Below, one piece after another: positions 17,204 to 27,046 of a stretch of DNA of 64,000 nucleotides. Both the position numbers and the translations under genes were made by a program. The stretch is taken from contig CAYZGU010000007.1 of NCBI GenBank assembly GCA_964478165.1, positions 1-64,000 on the forward strand. Direction: 5' to 3'. This DNA is from CAYZGU01 sp964478165 (GTDB lineage: Bacteria; Poribacteria; WGA-4E; JAJDTR01). The notes under the pieces were generated by a model. It was given only the letters and a program-made list of their open reading frames with translations, was not told the origin of the DNA and did not search any database. Position 1 is the stretch's first letter; the number at the start of each line of letters is the position of its first letter.

Positions 17204-18448
17204 TCACTTGTCGACAGTTTGTGTTTTCATGGTCTGGATTTTTCGAACCTTGTTACCCCTTTTAATCTCACCTAACCCATCGATGATTCTAACCCGAGAC
17301 ACGCGATCGCTCCGCACTTCGACGATTTCGATTCGGCCCACCTTAACCGGGATGTAATCTAACACTTCCCCCGTGTCCGGGTCCGTGAGCGGTTCGCCTT
17401 TAGCATAGACATCGAATTGCTGTTGGGCTTTTACCCCTGCGCCCGAACCCAGGTTGATGTAGGAATTGTCTTGCTTTTCAGTGTCTACATGTATCACTGT
17501 TCCTGTAGTGGGGATTGATGACGGTATCGATTGAGTTTGCGAGCGCTTTACGTTTTGTGCCGTCTCGGATGGTAGAGTGAAATCAGGACCAATATGCATG
17601 CGCAGCTTTTTCACAATCTGTAACATCAGATCGTCAGTGACAATGCCGAATAGCGTTTGGTCATATTCTGGGCTACCAAACCTGATACTACTGAGCCTGG
17701 CAGGACGCACGATGGGACGAAATTTTTCCTTGGCACGAGGTGACTGTCCAAAGTTTAATTCCGTGCCTTCCTCTGTGACTGTTGCCCGAAACGCAGCTAT
17801 CTGTGTGCCTCCGAGTTGATGTCGTTTGCTTGCGGAAAGCGTCGGTGTTGCGACCATTTTTCCCGACAGGCCATAGAATTGCATTTCGAGCTTGATGCGC
17901 GCGGTGTAGACGTATCCCAAAACTTGGAGGCCTGTCACAAAACTGGTTGTTCTACCTCCCCGGTGACTACTTCCTTCTTGTAGCGATCGGGAGGCATTTG
18001 CCCGGGCTCTCTCTTGGCCAAAGTTTCGCACATCACCCGCCACGAGGGCATCAGCACTTAACTGTTTCGCGAGTAATCTCCGCTTTTCAATATTCTTTCT
18101 TATGTCCTTCCGTGACAGTTGTAGGCTAGCCATGGCGTTGAGGATTTCATCTTGAGGAATGGACTCATAAACTCCTGTTGCGTCAAGCTTTCGGTTGAGT
18201 AACTCCCTGAATCCCGATTTGAGCTCCCACAACCTACCTTTTCCACTGAAAATTTTGCCGATGACGCTTGGGATGCAACCACAGCCCGTTGGCGAATCGA
18301 ATTGACTGTGATCGTCGAAATATAAAACTGCGATGCGCTTGGGTGTTGCAAAGCTCTCCGGGGGATGAAGCAACATTAAGCATAGGAAAGATAGCATCAT
18401 TGCGGAAACAATGCGAGATGAGTGTGCTGTACTCCCTGTCATTACCAT
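17204..18448 (-). CDS. Exported CsgG/FlgT-like protein
   Basis: A 414-residue protein with a signal peptide (hydrophobic core SAMMLSFLCLMLL, cleavage near SFA). The mature N-terminus PKRIAVLYFDDHSQF and the helix ELLNRKLDATGVYESIPQDEILNAM, followed by LAKQLSADALVAGDVRNF, resemble CsgG-type or curli/TolB-N-like domains. The C-terminal part (residues about 325-410), with YINLGSGAGVKAQQQFDVYAKGEPLTDPDTGEVLDYIPVKVGRIEIVEV, resembles the FlgT C-terminal SH3-like domain. A periplasmic or outer-membrane-associated role in secretion or surface assembly is inferred. The start is ATG 18448, with AAGG nine nucleotides upstream; ATG 18442 is an alternative. Confidence 0.7.
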   Translation of the reverse strand: MVMTGSTAHSSRIVSAMMLSFLCLMLLHPPESFATPKRIAVLYFDDHSQFDSPTGCGCIPSVIGKIFSGKGRLWELKSGFRELLNRKLDATGVYESIPQDEILNAMASLQLSRKDIRKNIEKRRLLAKQLSADALVAGDVRNFGQERARANASRSLQEGSSHRGGRTTSFVTGLQVLGYVYTARIKLEMQFYGLSGKMVATPTLSASKRHQLGGTQIAAFRATVTEEGTELNFGQSPRAKEKFRPIVRPARLSSIRFGSPEYDQTLFGIVTDDLMLQIVKKLRMHIGPDFTLPSETAQNVKRSQTQSIPSSIPTTGTVIHVDTEKQDNSYINLGSGAGVKAQQQFDVYAKGEPLTDPDTGEVLDYIPVKVGRIEIVEVRSDRVSRVRIIDGLGEIKRGNKVRKIQTMKTQTVDK

Positions 18449-19558
18449 TCTGCCTTGTCTTGATAGGTTTTTGAATTGTGTTATAATTCTGGCGAACTAA
18501 TGCGCCAGCCTAGCATATTTTACTTTGTGTCCGAATCGCTGTCAAGTTGATTCCCGGGATCGTGAGCTATAAAAGTTCAGTCCTCTAGCTTAAATTAGCA
18601 CGAACTTTGTGGGGCTTCTTGGTGAAAATCTTAGTTTGGTTCCGCAACACTTATTAGCTGGAATCCCCAGGCGATATTTTCATTTGTTATTCCGGTCAAG
18701 ACCAGGGTAATATTTAGAGGCTTCTCTAATAGCAATTCAATAGTCTGATTGTGCATAGAAGACGTATTTGGAAGATCGGCAGTGTAAGTATTCTGGAAAT
18801 AGTGTTAACGGCGACATTATCTGCGTTGCAAATTCAATGTGTTTTCAGACGCTGTGGTAAGTGTTTTCTGTGTTGTTCATCGAGCCAAGTGAGCGCTTGC
18901 TTTGATAGGTCGTTACGATTAGCCTATGCGGTTGGGCTCTGATCCTAGTGGAGCTGGTGGTATTTATACGGTGTTTTCTGGGAGTATCAACAAACTGTTT
19001 TGAATTTTTTTGTCCGATTTCTTGATGGATTATGTCTCGGTTCCGCATTTCTTGTTCGGGCTGTATGCTTGGAATCTAGAGGGTGTTTTTAAGCCGATTG
19101 GGAACGATTTGAGAAGGGATTTTGTCGAATCGTGCCCAATGGACGAATTGTGGAGCTGGGTGTGACTTTAGATTCGCGTGCTTGAAGCCTCCATGTTTTA
19201 GGCGTTTTAGGCCGACGAATGCTATCATTGAGAATGGACGTTACCTACGACGGACAACTGAAATTCATTGTTTCGACTTGCGTTATCGAGCTTTCCTGAT
19301 GGCACGGCTCGTGCCTGAATTAATCTAAGAGCTTTTTTTCGGGTGCGAGCATTTTTCTCATTGATGAGAATTAAGGCCCACATCCGGGGGTTAATTGCGG
19401 CTTTTTCGTTTTCGCTGTGGTTTTTTGCAACTCATCGAGCTGTTCATTAGCCGTAAGCCGTGGCTGCTTCGGACAGCATTCACTTCACAGCCGCTCATAC
19501 ATGGGTTTGTTTTGGAAATGTTGTCAAACAAAATCTTGGCCTACTAAGGGGTGTCAAA
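18449..19558. other. 1.1-kb gene-free region upstream of the ccm genes
   Basis: Lies between the divergent CsgG-like gene and ccmE. No ccmC- or ccmD-like frame is present although this is where they often lie. Frames at 18751-19328 are short and lack start-site signals. The T-rich stretch near 19330 and a TTCTCATTGATGAGAA palindrome near 19354 may belong to a leader, but no riboswitch class is recognised. Confidence 0.5.
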
Positions 19559-19987
19559 ATGGGTCGTCGAAGGATTAAAATAATTTCCGCAAGCACTATT
19601 TTGTTCGTTGGAATGGCGTGCCTAGTTGCTATGGGTGTCAAAAACACGAGCATGCGACACTTTACACCCGATCTTCTAATCGCGAATGCTATCGAGGTTG
19701 ACAAAAAAGGTGTTCAAGTGGATGGACTCATTGCAGAAGGTAGTTCGAAGTGGAATTCAGCAAGCTTTGAGTTGACGTTTGTAATACGAGATCGGAGTGG
19801 AAGCGCAAAGGTCAATGTGCTCTACTCCAACCGACTCAAACCTGACAATTTCAAGGAAGGTGGTAACGTATTTGTCGAGGGGAAGTATGACGCAAAGCGA
19901 AACCTAATCAAGGCTTCGAAACTGAAGACAAAGTGCGCTTCCAAGTATGAGGCGGCTGAAAGCGCGTCGATCAAGGCTGATTATTGA
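19559..19987 (+). CDS. ccmE: Cytochrome c maturation heme chaperone CcmE, CxxxY type
   Basis: CcmE carries heme from the CcmABC complex to CcmF in system I cytochrome c maturation. The start ATG 19559 has AAGGGG nine nucleotides upstream. The 142-residue product has a TM anchor (about 8-25), then an OB-fold (VDGLIAEGSSKWNSASFELTFVIRDRSGSAKVNVLYS and the FKEGGNVFVEGKYD block). At the heme site, where most family members have HxxxY, it reads CASKY with Cys126 and Tyr130, the CxxxY variant known from Desulfovibrio and archaea. It heads a tight cluster with ccmF 35 nt downstream. Confidence 0.9.
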   Translation: MGRRRIKIISASTILFVGMACLVAMGVKNTSMRHFTPDLLIANAIEVDKKGVQVDGLIAEGSSKWNSASFELTFVIRDRSGSAKVNVLYSNRLKPDNFKEGGNVFVEGKYDAKRNLIKASKLKTKCASKYEAAESASIKADY

Positions 19988-20022
19988 GGACGTAATTTGT
20001 GGAGGAGTTAATATAAAGAATT

Positions 20023-22050
20023 ATGGTAGCAGAGATAGGCCGTGCTGGAATCTGGCTTTCGGTATTCTCCTGTTTGTGGGCCATCGCCCTACTTCTTTCA
20101 GGGCTCCGCTATAAGAACTACAACGCCATTCTCAGTGGACGGAATGGAGTGGTTGGTACTTTCCTTCTTATTAGTGTTGCTACGGGAGCCTTGATTTATG
20201 GCTTTGTGACGAACGATTTTTCGATGAAATACGTCGCAGAGGTGTCTAGCCAGAGTCAACCCTTATTATACAAGTTTACCGCGCTCTGGGGAGGTATGTC
20301 TGGATCTCTTCTGTTTTGGCTATGGCTTGTAACGGTTTTCGGAGCTATGGTTGCCTGGCAGAACGGGCGAGTAGTGGACAATATCGGCGATTATGCCCTA
20401 GTCACAGTCTCGGTTGTTCAACTTTTCTTCATTGTTTTGGTCACTGGATTAATAGAGGGTGTCTACAACCCACTCGCGCGATTTCCGCATGGTTCGCTGC
20501 CCCTAGACGGCGCCGGAATGAACCCCTTACTTCAGACGCCGAGTATGGCATTTCACCCGCCATCGCTCTACGTGGGCTTTGTTAGCTTAACGGTGCCGTT
20601 CTCCTTTGCCATTGGCGCATTAGCAGCTGGCAAGATTGATAGCGCGTGGATCTTTCGTTCGCGTCGCTGGATGATAGCTTCATGGTTGGTGCTAACGCTT
20701 GGTATTGCCCTTGGTGGAAATTGGGCATATCGCGAACTTGGTTGGGGTGGCTACTGGGCGTGGGATCCTGTTGAGAACGCTTCCTTTATGCCTTGGCTTC
20801 TGGGTACCGCTTTTCTTCATTCAGTGATGATTCAAGAGAAGCGAAACATGCTCAAGCTTTGGAATGTTGTTCTGATCACTCTGGCGTTTGAATTTACGAT
20901 TTTAGGTACGTTTATCACCCGAAGCGGAATTATATCTTCCGTTCATGCATTCGCTCAGTCGGATATCGGCGGTTATTTCCTGGGTTTTATCATCTGCTCC
21001 AGTCTTGGCGTTGCTGCCCTGATTTGCTATCGATGGAATGAGCTAAAGAGTAAGAATCGTCTCGAATCGCTCCTCTCTCGTGAAAGCGCATTCCTCCTTA
21101 ATAACTGGATGTTCGTAGGTTTGACGCTCATCATTCTCTGGGGAACGTTGTGGCCGATTATCACAGAAGGTGTTACCGGAGAAAAATCGGCCGTGCCGGA
21201 AGCCTTCTTCAACAAAGTTGTTATTGTTCCTGGCATTGTTCTGCTCTTCTTGACAGGTGCTGGGCCGATTATCTCGTGGAAAAAACTAACTCCGAGTAAT
21301 TTTAAACGGATATTTCTCAAACCGATGCTCTTTGGTTTTCTCATTGGTGCTTTGAGCTGGGGCTATCTCGCTACCAAAGGACATACGAACCGGATTTTTT
21401 CTGTATTGTGTGTTTTCACCGCCGTTTTCTCGTTTGTGGCTATTGTTGACCAATTCTATCGTGGGGCCAAGTTGAGAGCCAGACGGCAGGAAACGTCCTT
21501 TTTTCTTGGGCTTTCGCGTCTCATTCAGCGTAATAAACGCCGATATGGTGGCTACATCGTTCACATTGGCATTGTGGTTGTTTACATTGGGATTATGGGG
21601 TCGAAAGGATATTTTCTCCTAGAATCGAAGAGCTTGAGGCTTGGAGAATCGATAAATATTGGCAATTACACGCTGACGATGCGCGACTCATTTCGGGAGA
21701 GGCATGCAAATCACTCACGTGGTGGAGTAGTTCTGAGTGTGAAAAAAGGTGAAAAACCGATTGGAACAATGCTTCCAGCACGCGGATTCTATGACAGAGC
21801 TGGTCAAGGAGATCAAGATACGATTGAGTCAGCTATCCATCACTTCGGACTGAATGATCTGTATGTGGCTCTTGGCCCTGTACCTGAGGATGTGCCATCC
21901 TTTGTAGGTTCGGGTGCGTTGGTCCCCGTGCAAGTTTATCACAATCCACTCATCAACCTTGTTTGGTTTGGGGTTGGCATCATGATGATTGGCGGTGTCA
22001 TTGCGTTAGCTGAAAAGCACGGGAAAAACGTTCCAGCATGTGACGCGTGA
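20023..22050 (+). CDS. ccmF: Cytochrome c heme lyase subunit CcmF
   Basis: CcmF attaches heme from CcmE to apocytochromes at the periplasmic face. The 675-residue protein has many TM segments. The Trp-rich WWD motif reads GWGGYWAWDPVENASFMPWL at about 240-259. The segments MAFHPPSLYVGF (about 175) and FVLGTFITRSG-like GTFITRSGIISSVHAFAQS carry the conserved heme-ligand histidines (His178 region and His310 region). Length is normal. The next gene, ccmH, starts 16 nt later. GGAGG lies about 14 nt before ATG 20023. Confidence 0.96.
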   Translation: MVAEIGRAGIWLSVFSCLWAIALLLSGLRYKNYNAILSGRNGVVGTFLLISVATGALIYGFVTNDFSMKYVAEVSSQSQPLLYKFTALWGGMSGSLLFWLWLVTVFGAMVAWQNGRVVDNIGDYALVTVSVVQLFFIVLVTGLIEGVYNPLARFPHGSLPLDGAGMNPLLQTPSMAFHPPSLYVGFVSLTVPFSFAIGALAAGKIDSAWIFRSRRWMIASWLVLTLGIALGGNWAYRELGWGGYWAWDPVENASFMPWLLGTAFLHSVMIQEKRNMLKLWNVVLITLAFEFTILGTFITRSGIISSVHAFAQSDIGGYFLGFIICSSLGVAALICYRWNELKSKNRLESLLSRESAFLLNNWMFVGLTLIILWGTLWPIITEGVTGEKSAVPEAFFNKVVIVPGIVLLFLTGAGPIISWKKLTPSNFKRIFLKPMLFGFLIGALSWGYLATKGHTNRIFSVLCVFTAVFSFVAIVDQFYRGAKLRARRQETSFFLGLSRLIQRNKRRYGGYIVHIGIVVVYIGIMGSKGYFLLESKSLRLGESINIGNYTLTMRDSFRERHANHSRGGVVLSVKKGEKPIGTMLPARGFYDRAGQGDQDTIESAIHHFGLNDLYVALGPVPEDVPSFVGSGALVPVQVYHNPLINLVWFGVGIMMIGGVIALAEKHGKNVPACDA

Positions 22051-22066
22051 TGCGTAATCTGTTCCT

Positions 22067-22603
22067 TTGAATCTATATACGACTGAGGTGGATACGCTGA
22101 AGGTTCTATCGATTCTTTCTGGTTTTCTATTGGTTGCATGTTCTGCTCTCACGAACGTTTATGCCGACCAAGTAACCCACAGTCCGGACTCTTCTATCGA
22201 GAATCTATTAGAACAAGCAACAACGACTGTTTACTGTTATTGTGGTTGTACACGCGAAACCATCCGACATTGTGTGTGTGGGACGGCGCAACAGGTGGAG
22301 GCTGATTTCCTTCACCGTCTTGGATTAGGTGATACGGTTGAACAGATTCGCGACGAGTATATTGCGACACATGGCACGCAGTATCTTGCTATAATGCCTG
22401 CTAAAGGCTTCAATCTCGTTGCCTATGCGGTGCCTGTGTTAATTATTGTTCTACTCGGATTGATCGTTTTTGGAGTCATAAAGTCCAAGGTGAGATCTTT
22501 GCGCACAGACGGGCCTGTATCTTTCCAAAAAGGTCAATGTATGACCGAGGACGTGCGTGGACAGATTGAAGCGGAACTTGAGCGCGTCAAACAACAGGGG
22601 TGA
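22067..22603 (+). CDS. ccmH: CcmH/CycL-like protein with five clustered cysteines
   Basis: CcmH keeps apocytochrome CxxCH motifs reduced for heme ligation. The product has a signal segment (LSILSGFLLVACSALT), a periplasmic domain and a C-terminal TM (AVPVLIIVLLGLIVFGVI), matching the single-anchor architecture. In place of the usual LRCxxC the active region reads YCYCGCTRETIRHCVCG, with five cysteines (C57, C59, C61, C69, C71 counted from TTG 22067). The following LGLGDTVEQIRDEYIATHG aligns with the family. TTG 22067 is weak as a start; GTG 22088 after GAGG is an alternative. It is adjacent to a CxxxY-type CcmE, with which variant CcmH may co-occur. Confidence 0.8.
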   Translation: MNLYTTEVDTLKVLSILSGFLLVACSALTNVYADQVTHSPDSSIENLLEQATTTVYCYCGCTRETIRHCVCGTAQQVEADFLHRLGLGDTVEQIRDEYIATHGTQYLAIMPAKGFNLVAYAVPVLIIVLLGLIVFGVIKSKVRSLRTDGPVSFQKGQCMTEDVRGQIEAELERVKQQG

Positions 22604-22670
22604 TGTCAAACATCTACTATGACACTCATATGTTATAAGTAGATGCCCGAAAGTTTAAACTTAGGAACAG

Positions 22671-23012
22671 ATGGTCATGTTTTTTACAATCTTATGGGTT
22701 GTTTTACTCGGACTGCCTCTTTCAGTTTATCTTGCTCTACCGCTTTGGTCGCGGCAGATTCAAACACGAGTGGTTGATGTGGCGGAATCGCGCTTGCGGG
22801 TTCTAATTCTTGAGCGCGAACAAAACTACTCAGCGCTCCTAGATCTGGATGAAGATTATGAAACCGGAAAACTATCCCAGGAAGATTATCAAACTCTGCG
22901 CCGGCAACTCTTTGAGGAAATAGCAGCGGTGATAGCGGAGATTGAAACGGCGGAGGGGACCTCTCTCAAGGAAGAAATTGAAAACTATAAAAAGAGGAAA
23001 CAAGAAACTTAG
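22671..23012 (+). CDS. Short CcmI-like membrane protein
   Basis: A 113-residue protein with one N-terminal TM (MFFTILWVVLLGLPLSVYLAL) and a cytoplasmic helical region, SRLRVLILEREQNYSALLDLDEDYETGKLSQEDYQTLRRQLFEEIAAVIAEIE. The LDLDEDYETGKLSxEDYxxLR segment matches the N-terminal half of CcmI/CycH, which chaperones apocytochromes. The periplasmic TPR half of CcmI is absent, so the call is CcmI-like only. AGGA lies five nucleotides before ATG 22671. It sits within the ccm cluster. Confidence 0.7.
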   Translation: MVMFFTILWVVLLGLPLSVYLALPLWSRQIQTRVVDVAESRLRVLILEREQNYSALLDLDEDYETGKLSQEDYQTLRRQLFEEIAAVIAEIETAEGTSLKEEIENYKKRKQET

Positions 23013-23019
23013 ATTGGCC

Positions 23020-24351
23020 ATGCGAAAGATTCCAAAAACGGCAACTGTCGTCTGGGGCTCTCAAGTCAAGTATAATATATCACCGGTCAGGCATTGTTTG
23101 CTCTGGTATATTGTCCTGATTTGTTCGGGATGCTTTTTCCCCTGTTTATCTTCCGTGCTGGGACAAAATCGCATGGGGCAGATACAAGGGACGGTTATTG
23201 ACAAAAAAAACAGCCAACCACTTGTGGAACAGAATGTCTACCTAACAATCCACAGAGGAGAAGAAACGCAAAAGCGCGAAACGGTTACAAGCGGCGAAGG
23301 GAGATACGTTTTTGATGACCTATTGATTGGAGTTGATACGCATTATTCTGTGACAACGACCCATGAGGGCAAAGAATATATCGAGACGGATTTGGTTCTA
23401 TCGGAGTGGGTTCCTCTACTCAAAATAAATATCGAAATTTCACAATCAACAGACGATGCGTCACAGATCGTTATTCGCCAGCATACGATAATCATTACGC
23501 CACCCCCCATAGACCATGCGTCTGACGGTGCCGTTTCAGTCATGGAAATGGTTCAGATCGAGAATGTGAATAATTTGGACTTTCAAACAGTTGTTAACGG
23601 TCAAACTGTTGGATTACATGTGAATCTACCAAAAGGGCATGAAGGGCTTCAGTTCGACCCCATGTTCACGAAGCATCCCATGGTCAAGTCTAATCAGTTA
23701 GTCTCCAACCAACCCTTGGCCTCAGGGTCTGTTAATACGGGTTTCTCGTACATCATGCACGTTGAGAATTCCGTTTTAGATTTATCACGAGTGCTGACCT
23801 TTGCGACTAATAAAATCTATGTGTTTGTTGCAGACGGCATGTCATTCATTCCCCAGTCTCCCATTTTTGGTGGCGGTCGTCGAGAACAGATACACGAAAT
23901 GACCTATACGATTTACGCCACCAATTTCGAGAAGTCACTATCCAGTGGTCAAACGCCTGAACTTAGTTTTAAGTTTTCAGGACGGAGAGCAAACAGCTCA
24001 TCACAGAACAATATTGCTAATAGTAGTTTGCAGGCCTCGAGTCCTTGGACTATTCTCCTAATTGCTGTGGCTGCAGCTGCTGCAGGTGGTTTTTTGGTCG
24101 CAGCAATCTTTTTGGTTAGATCTGGTGCCGATCAATCCACTCAATCGAGAGTTGGCCAAGACGTTGTCGATGCAAGCTGGGTAAACAGACTCGATATGGA
24201 GGAACTAGCACACGCACGAATTGGACGGCTTGAGATGATTACACATTTGGACAAAATGTGCGAAAAAAAGGAGATCTCAGAGAAGGTCTACAATCATCTG
24301 CGTAAAGAACAAGTGGATCGGCTTGAAAACATTCTTGAAAAGAGCCGTTGA
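23020..24351 (+). CDS. Membrane protein with carboxypeptidase-regulatory-like domain
   Basis: The likely start is ATG 23020 (MRKIPKTATVVWG), since the longer frame overlaps the CcmI-like gene. The 443-residue product has a signal or anchor segment (CLLWYIVLICSGCFFPCL), then a beta-sandwich domain beginning GQIQGTVIDKKNSQPLVEQNVYLTI with EGRYVFDDLLIGVDTHYSVTTTHEGKEY, as in CarboxypepD_reg/TonB-plug-adjacent folds. A second beta region follows, then a C-terminal TM (about 345-368) and a short cytoplasmic coiled tail. Function is unknown; its place suggests a role near cytochrome c biogenesis or electron transport. Confidence 0.7.
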   Translation: MRKIPKTATVVWGSQVKYNISPVRHCLLWYIVLICSGCFFPCLSSVLGQNRMGQIQGTVIDKKNSQPLVEQNVYLTIHRGEETQKRETVTSGEGRYVFDDLLIGVDTHYSVTTTHEGKEYIETDLVLSEWVPLLKINIEISQSTDDASQIVIRQHTIIITPPPIDHASDGAVSVMEMVQIENVNNLDFQTVVNGQTVGLHVNLPKGHEGLQFDPMFTKHPMVKSNQLVSNQPLASGSVNTGFSYIMHVENSVLDLSRVLTFATNKIYVFVADGMSFIPQSPIFGGGRREQIHEMTYTIYATNFEKSLSSGQTPELSFKFSGRRANSSSQNNIANSSLQASSPWTILLIAVAAAAAGGFLVAAIFLVRSGADQSTQSRVGQDVVDASWVNRLDMEELAHARIGRLEMITHLDKMCEKKEISEKVYNHLRKEQVDRLENILEKSR

Positions 24352-24365
24352 GTCAATTACCGATA

Positions 24366-24968
24366 ATGAGTAAATATTACGACATAGAAGCATTGACCGA
24401 ACAGCTGGGAGATGAAGATTCAGAGGTTCATGCTGCCGCGATTGTGACATTGGTTGAGATTGGTGAACCCGCTGTTCCATCGCTCATTCAGGCACTGGGC
24501 AATGTTATCTGGGATGTCTGTGATGGCGCGGCCGATGTGCTAGCTCAGATAGGCGAACCCGCGATTCCCCAATTAATCGAAGCATTGGGAGATGATATAA
24601 AGCACCGCAGGCTTAATGCGGCTGATGCGTTGGGGCGTCTGCGTGAAATCGCAGTGCCCGCATTAATCGACGCATTAGGTGATTCCTATCAGCCAGTGCG
24701 CGAGAATGCTGCACGTGCGTTGGCAATAATGCGTGAATCGGCCTTAGCGTCAGTCCCGTTTTTGATTAATGCCTTGCGTGATGAGGATGTTGAGGTTCGT
24801 ACCAATGTGGCGGTTGCATTAGCGCATCTTGGAAAATCAGCGTCTGACGCTGTTCCTGCGCTGATAGCATTACTTTGTGACAAGTCTGAGCGGGTCCGTG
24901 AACATGCCGTGTTTGCATTGGAAAAGATAGGAACGGCAGAAGCAGAAAGCGGGTTGAATAGGTCATGA
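24366..24968 (+). CDS. HEAT-repeat (PBS lyase-type) protein
   Basis: About 200 residues of tandem HEAT repeats of roughly 31 residues, each with a form of LIxALGDxxxxVRxxAAxALxxIGExAVPxLI. At least five repeats are visible. Such proteins act as scaffolds or in cofactor attachment; no lyase residues can be named. The frame is open to TTG 24348, overlapping the previous stop, but ATG 24366 (MSKYYDIEALTEQL) is the likely start. The gene ends the ccm-side cluster. Confidence 0.82.
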   Translation: MSKYYDIEALTEQLGDEDSEVHAAAIVTLVEIGEPAVPSLIQALGNVIWDVCDGAADVLAQIGEPAIPQLIEALGDDIKHRRLNAADALGRLREIAVPALIDALGDSYQPVRENAARALAIMRESALASVPFLINALRDEDVEVRTNVAVALAHLGKSASDAVPALIALLCDKSERVREHAVFALEKIGTAEAESGLNRS

Positions 24969-25247
24969 AGCATTGACATCTTCCGCTCAGTCGTGCGATT
25001 GTTGTCAATCGAATGCAAACTTCAGCTATTCTGTTGTTCAAAATCACAGAATTCATTTGAAATCATAAGGGCGAATGTGGTATTCTTATGCTCGTGTGCT
25101 ACCAGGTTTCCCACCAATTTGAATATATCTGACAATTCAAACCTATCTGAAGTAGTGTGTAAAAAGCTAAGTGATGTTGAGATAAAGTCGTCGGTTTGTG
25201 CTCATTTTAAAACAGAGTGGGATGCGTCTAGCATGAAAGGATTAAAG

Positions 25248-27026
25248 ATGGCAGAATTTGACTTTGCGATTGCTATCGGCGGCGAAGCCGGTCAAGGAAT
25301 CGCTACGCCAGGGAATGTCCTGGCAAGGATTTGCGCGCGGCGCGGTCTCTGGTTCTTTTCTTATAACTCTTATCAATCTATTATTCGTGGTGGCCACATC
25401 TTTCTTACAACGCGCATCAGTACAGAAGAAGTGACGAGCCATGGAGATAAGATTGATTTGTTAATCTGCTTGAACCAAGATACGATGGATCGACACCTTC
25501 AACACGTTGTAACGGGTGGCATCGCTATCTTCAATAGTGACGCTATTAATGCGGGCGCTGTGCCAGAAGGTGTGCAGCTTTGCCCGATGCCCGTAAAAGA
25601 GCTCAGCAACAACAATCGCAACAAGCTTGTCCAGAATACGGTGGCAGTTTCGGCCGTGCTCAGGTTGCTCGGGCTAGAGTTCAAGTTGCTTGAGGAAATC
25701 TTAACTTTCCAATTCAAGAGAAAAGGGCAAGCCGTTGTCGATGAGAATGTCGGCGTAGCTCGTGCGGCCTACGAATATGCTGAAGAACACTTCACCCCTT
25801 ATGTGACACCGCTCCCTCAAAAAGACAAGCCGTTGGCGCAGTTGGGCGGGAATGAGGCCCTCGCCATGGGAGGTGCTGCGGCAGGGGTAAACTTCTACTG
25901 TGCCTATCCCATGAGCCCGTCCACAGGTGTTCTACACTGGATGGCCCAGAATGCACGCGATCTGGGAATTATGGTACGGCAAGTGGAGGACGAAATCGGC
26001 GTAATTAACATGGTGATCGGTGCCGCCCATTCTGGCTGTCGAGCGATGTGCGCAACTTCTGGTGGTGGCTTTGCTCTTATGACCGAAGCCGTTGGTAGTG
26101 CGGGAATGATGGAAATTCCCATGGTGGCAATTAACGTTCAACGTGCCGGTCCGTCTACCGGTGTTCCGACGAAGACCGAGCAAGGAGACCTCTGGCAGAT
26201 GTTAGGTGCCAGTCAAGGGGATTTCCCAAAGATTATCGTTGCTGTTACCAGTATCTTGGATTGTTTTAATACGATTCCGGAGTTATTTAACTTGGTCGAC
26301 AAATTCCAGTGCCCTGGTCTTGTCATTACGGACCTGTTCGTTTCGGAGGGATTTGCGACTGTCGATCCAGATGAAATTGGTTGGGATCAGCCCATTGAAC
26401 GCGGAGAGGTAATCACTGAATCCAATGACACGGGTGAAGAGTATCTTCGCTACAAGATTACGGAAAGTGGTATTTCACCACGGGCCTTGCCGGGTACGCC
26501 AGGACATCTACATGTTGTTGCGACTGACGAGCATGATGAAGACGGTGGTTTAATCAGTGACGAATTTACCAATCCACATAAACGACGCGCGATGGTCGAA
26601 AAACGGCTGCGCAAAATGGAAGCCGCGGTTTCTCTCATCGAGCCCCCCAATCTAGAGGGACCTGAAAATGCGGAAGTGACACTAATCGGTTGGGGCGCTA
26701 CAAAGGGAGTAATTCAGGAAGCCGCTAGCATTTTGACGGAGGAGGGTATTCCTACCAATCAACTTGCGATAAAGTGGATTGTGCCGCTGCACGAAGAAGC
26801 GATTACGCTGGCGCTCTCAAAATCCAAGCGAACAATTATCGTCGAGAATAATGTTTCGGGGCAATTTTCTCGTTACCTACGTGGTGAAACTGGCTTTAAT
26901 GCCGACGGACATATTCGTAAATATGATGGCGAGCCATTTATGCCACACCACATTGTGGGTGGTGTAAAAGAACAGTTAGCGGGTAAAACTTCTGTGTCCG
27001 TCCCATATCAAGAAATTGTAGTGTAA
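25248..27026 (+). CDS. korA: 2-oxoacid:ferredoxin oxidoreductase, fused gamma-alpha subunit
   Basis: KorA with KorB oxidises 2-oxoglutarate (or another 2-oxoacid) with CoA and reduces ferredoxin. The 592-residue product has an N-terminal gamma domain (IAIGGEAGQGIATPGNVLA, about 1-190) fused to an alpha (pyrimidine-binding) domain (GGNEALAMGGAAAGVNFYCAYPMSPSTGVLHWMA onward, with EDEIGVINMVIGAAHSGCRAMCATSGGGFALM and GPSTGVPTKTEQGDL). The C-terminus has VTLIGWGATKGVIQEA. AAAGG lies seven nucleotides before ATG 25248; the long upstream extension of the frame is not family-like. korB follows after 20 nt. Confidence 0.93.
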   Translation: MAEFDFAIAIGGEAGQGIATPGNVLARICARRGLWFFSYNSYQSIIRGGHIFLTTRISTEEVTSHGDKIDLLICLNQDTMDRHLQHVVTGGIAIFNSDAINAGAVPEGVQLCPMPVKELSNNNRNKLVQNTVAVSAVLRLLGLEFKLLEEILTFQFKRKGQAVVDENVGVARAAYEYAEEHFTPYVTPLPQKDKPLAQLGGNEALAMGGAAAGVNFYCAYPMSPSTGVLHWMAQNARDLGIMVRQVEDEIGVINMVIGAAHSGCRAMCATSGGGFALMTEAVGSAGMMEIPMVAINVQRAGPSTGVPTKTEQGDLWQMLGASQGDFPKIIVAVTSILDCFNTIPELFNLVDKFQCPGLVITDLFVSEGFATVDPDEIGWDQPIERGEVITESNDTGEEYLRYKITESGISPRALPGTPGHLHVVATDEHDEDGGLISDEFTNPHKRRAMVEKRLRKMEAAVSLIEPPNLEGPENAEVTLIGWGATKGVIQEAASILTEEGIPTNQLAIKWIVPLHEEAITLALSKSKRTIIVENNVSGQFSRYLRGETGFNADGHIRKYDGEPFMPHHIVGGVKEQLAGKTSVSVPYQEIVV

Positions 27027-27046
27027 AATCGTAAGGAGGAATAAGT

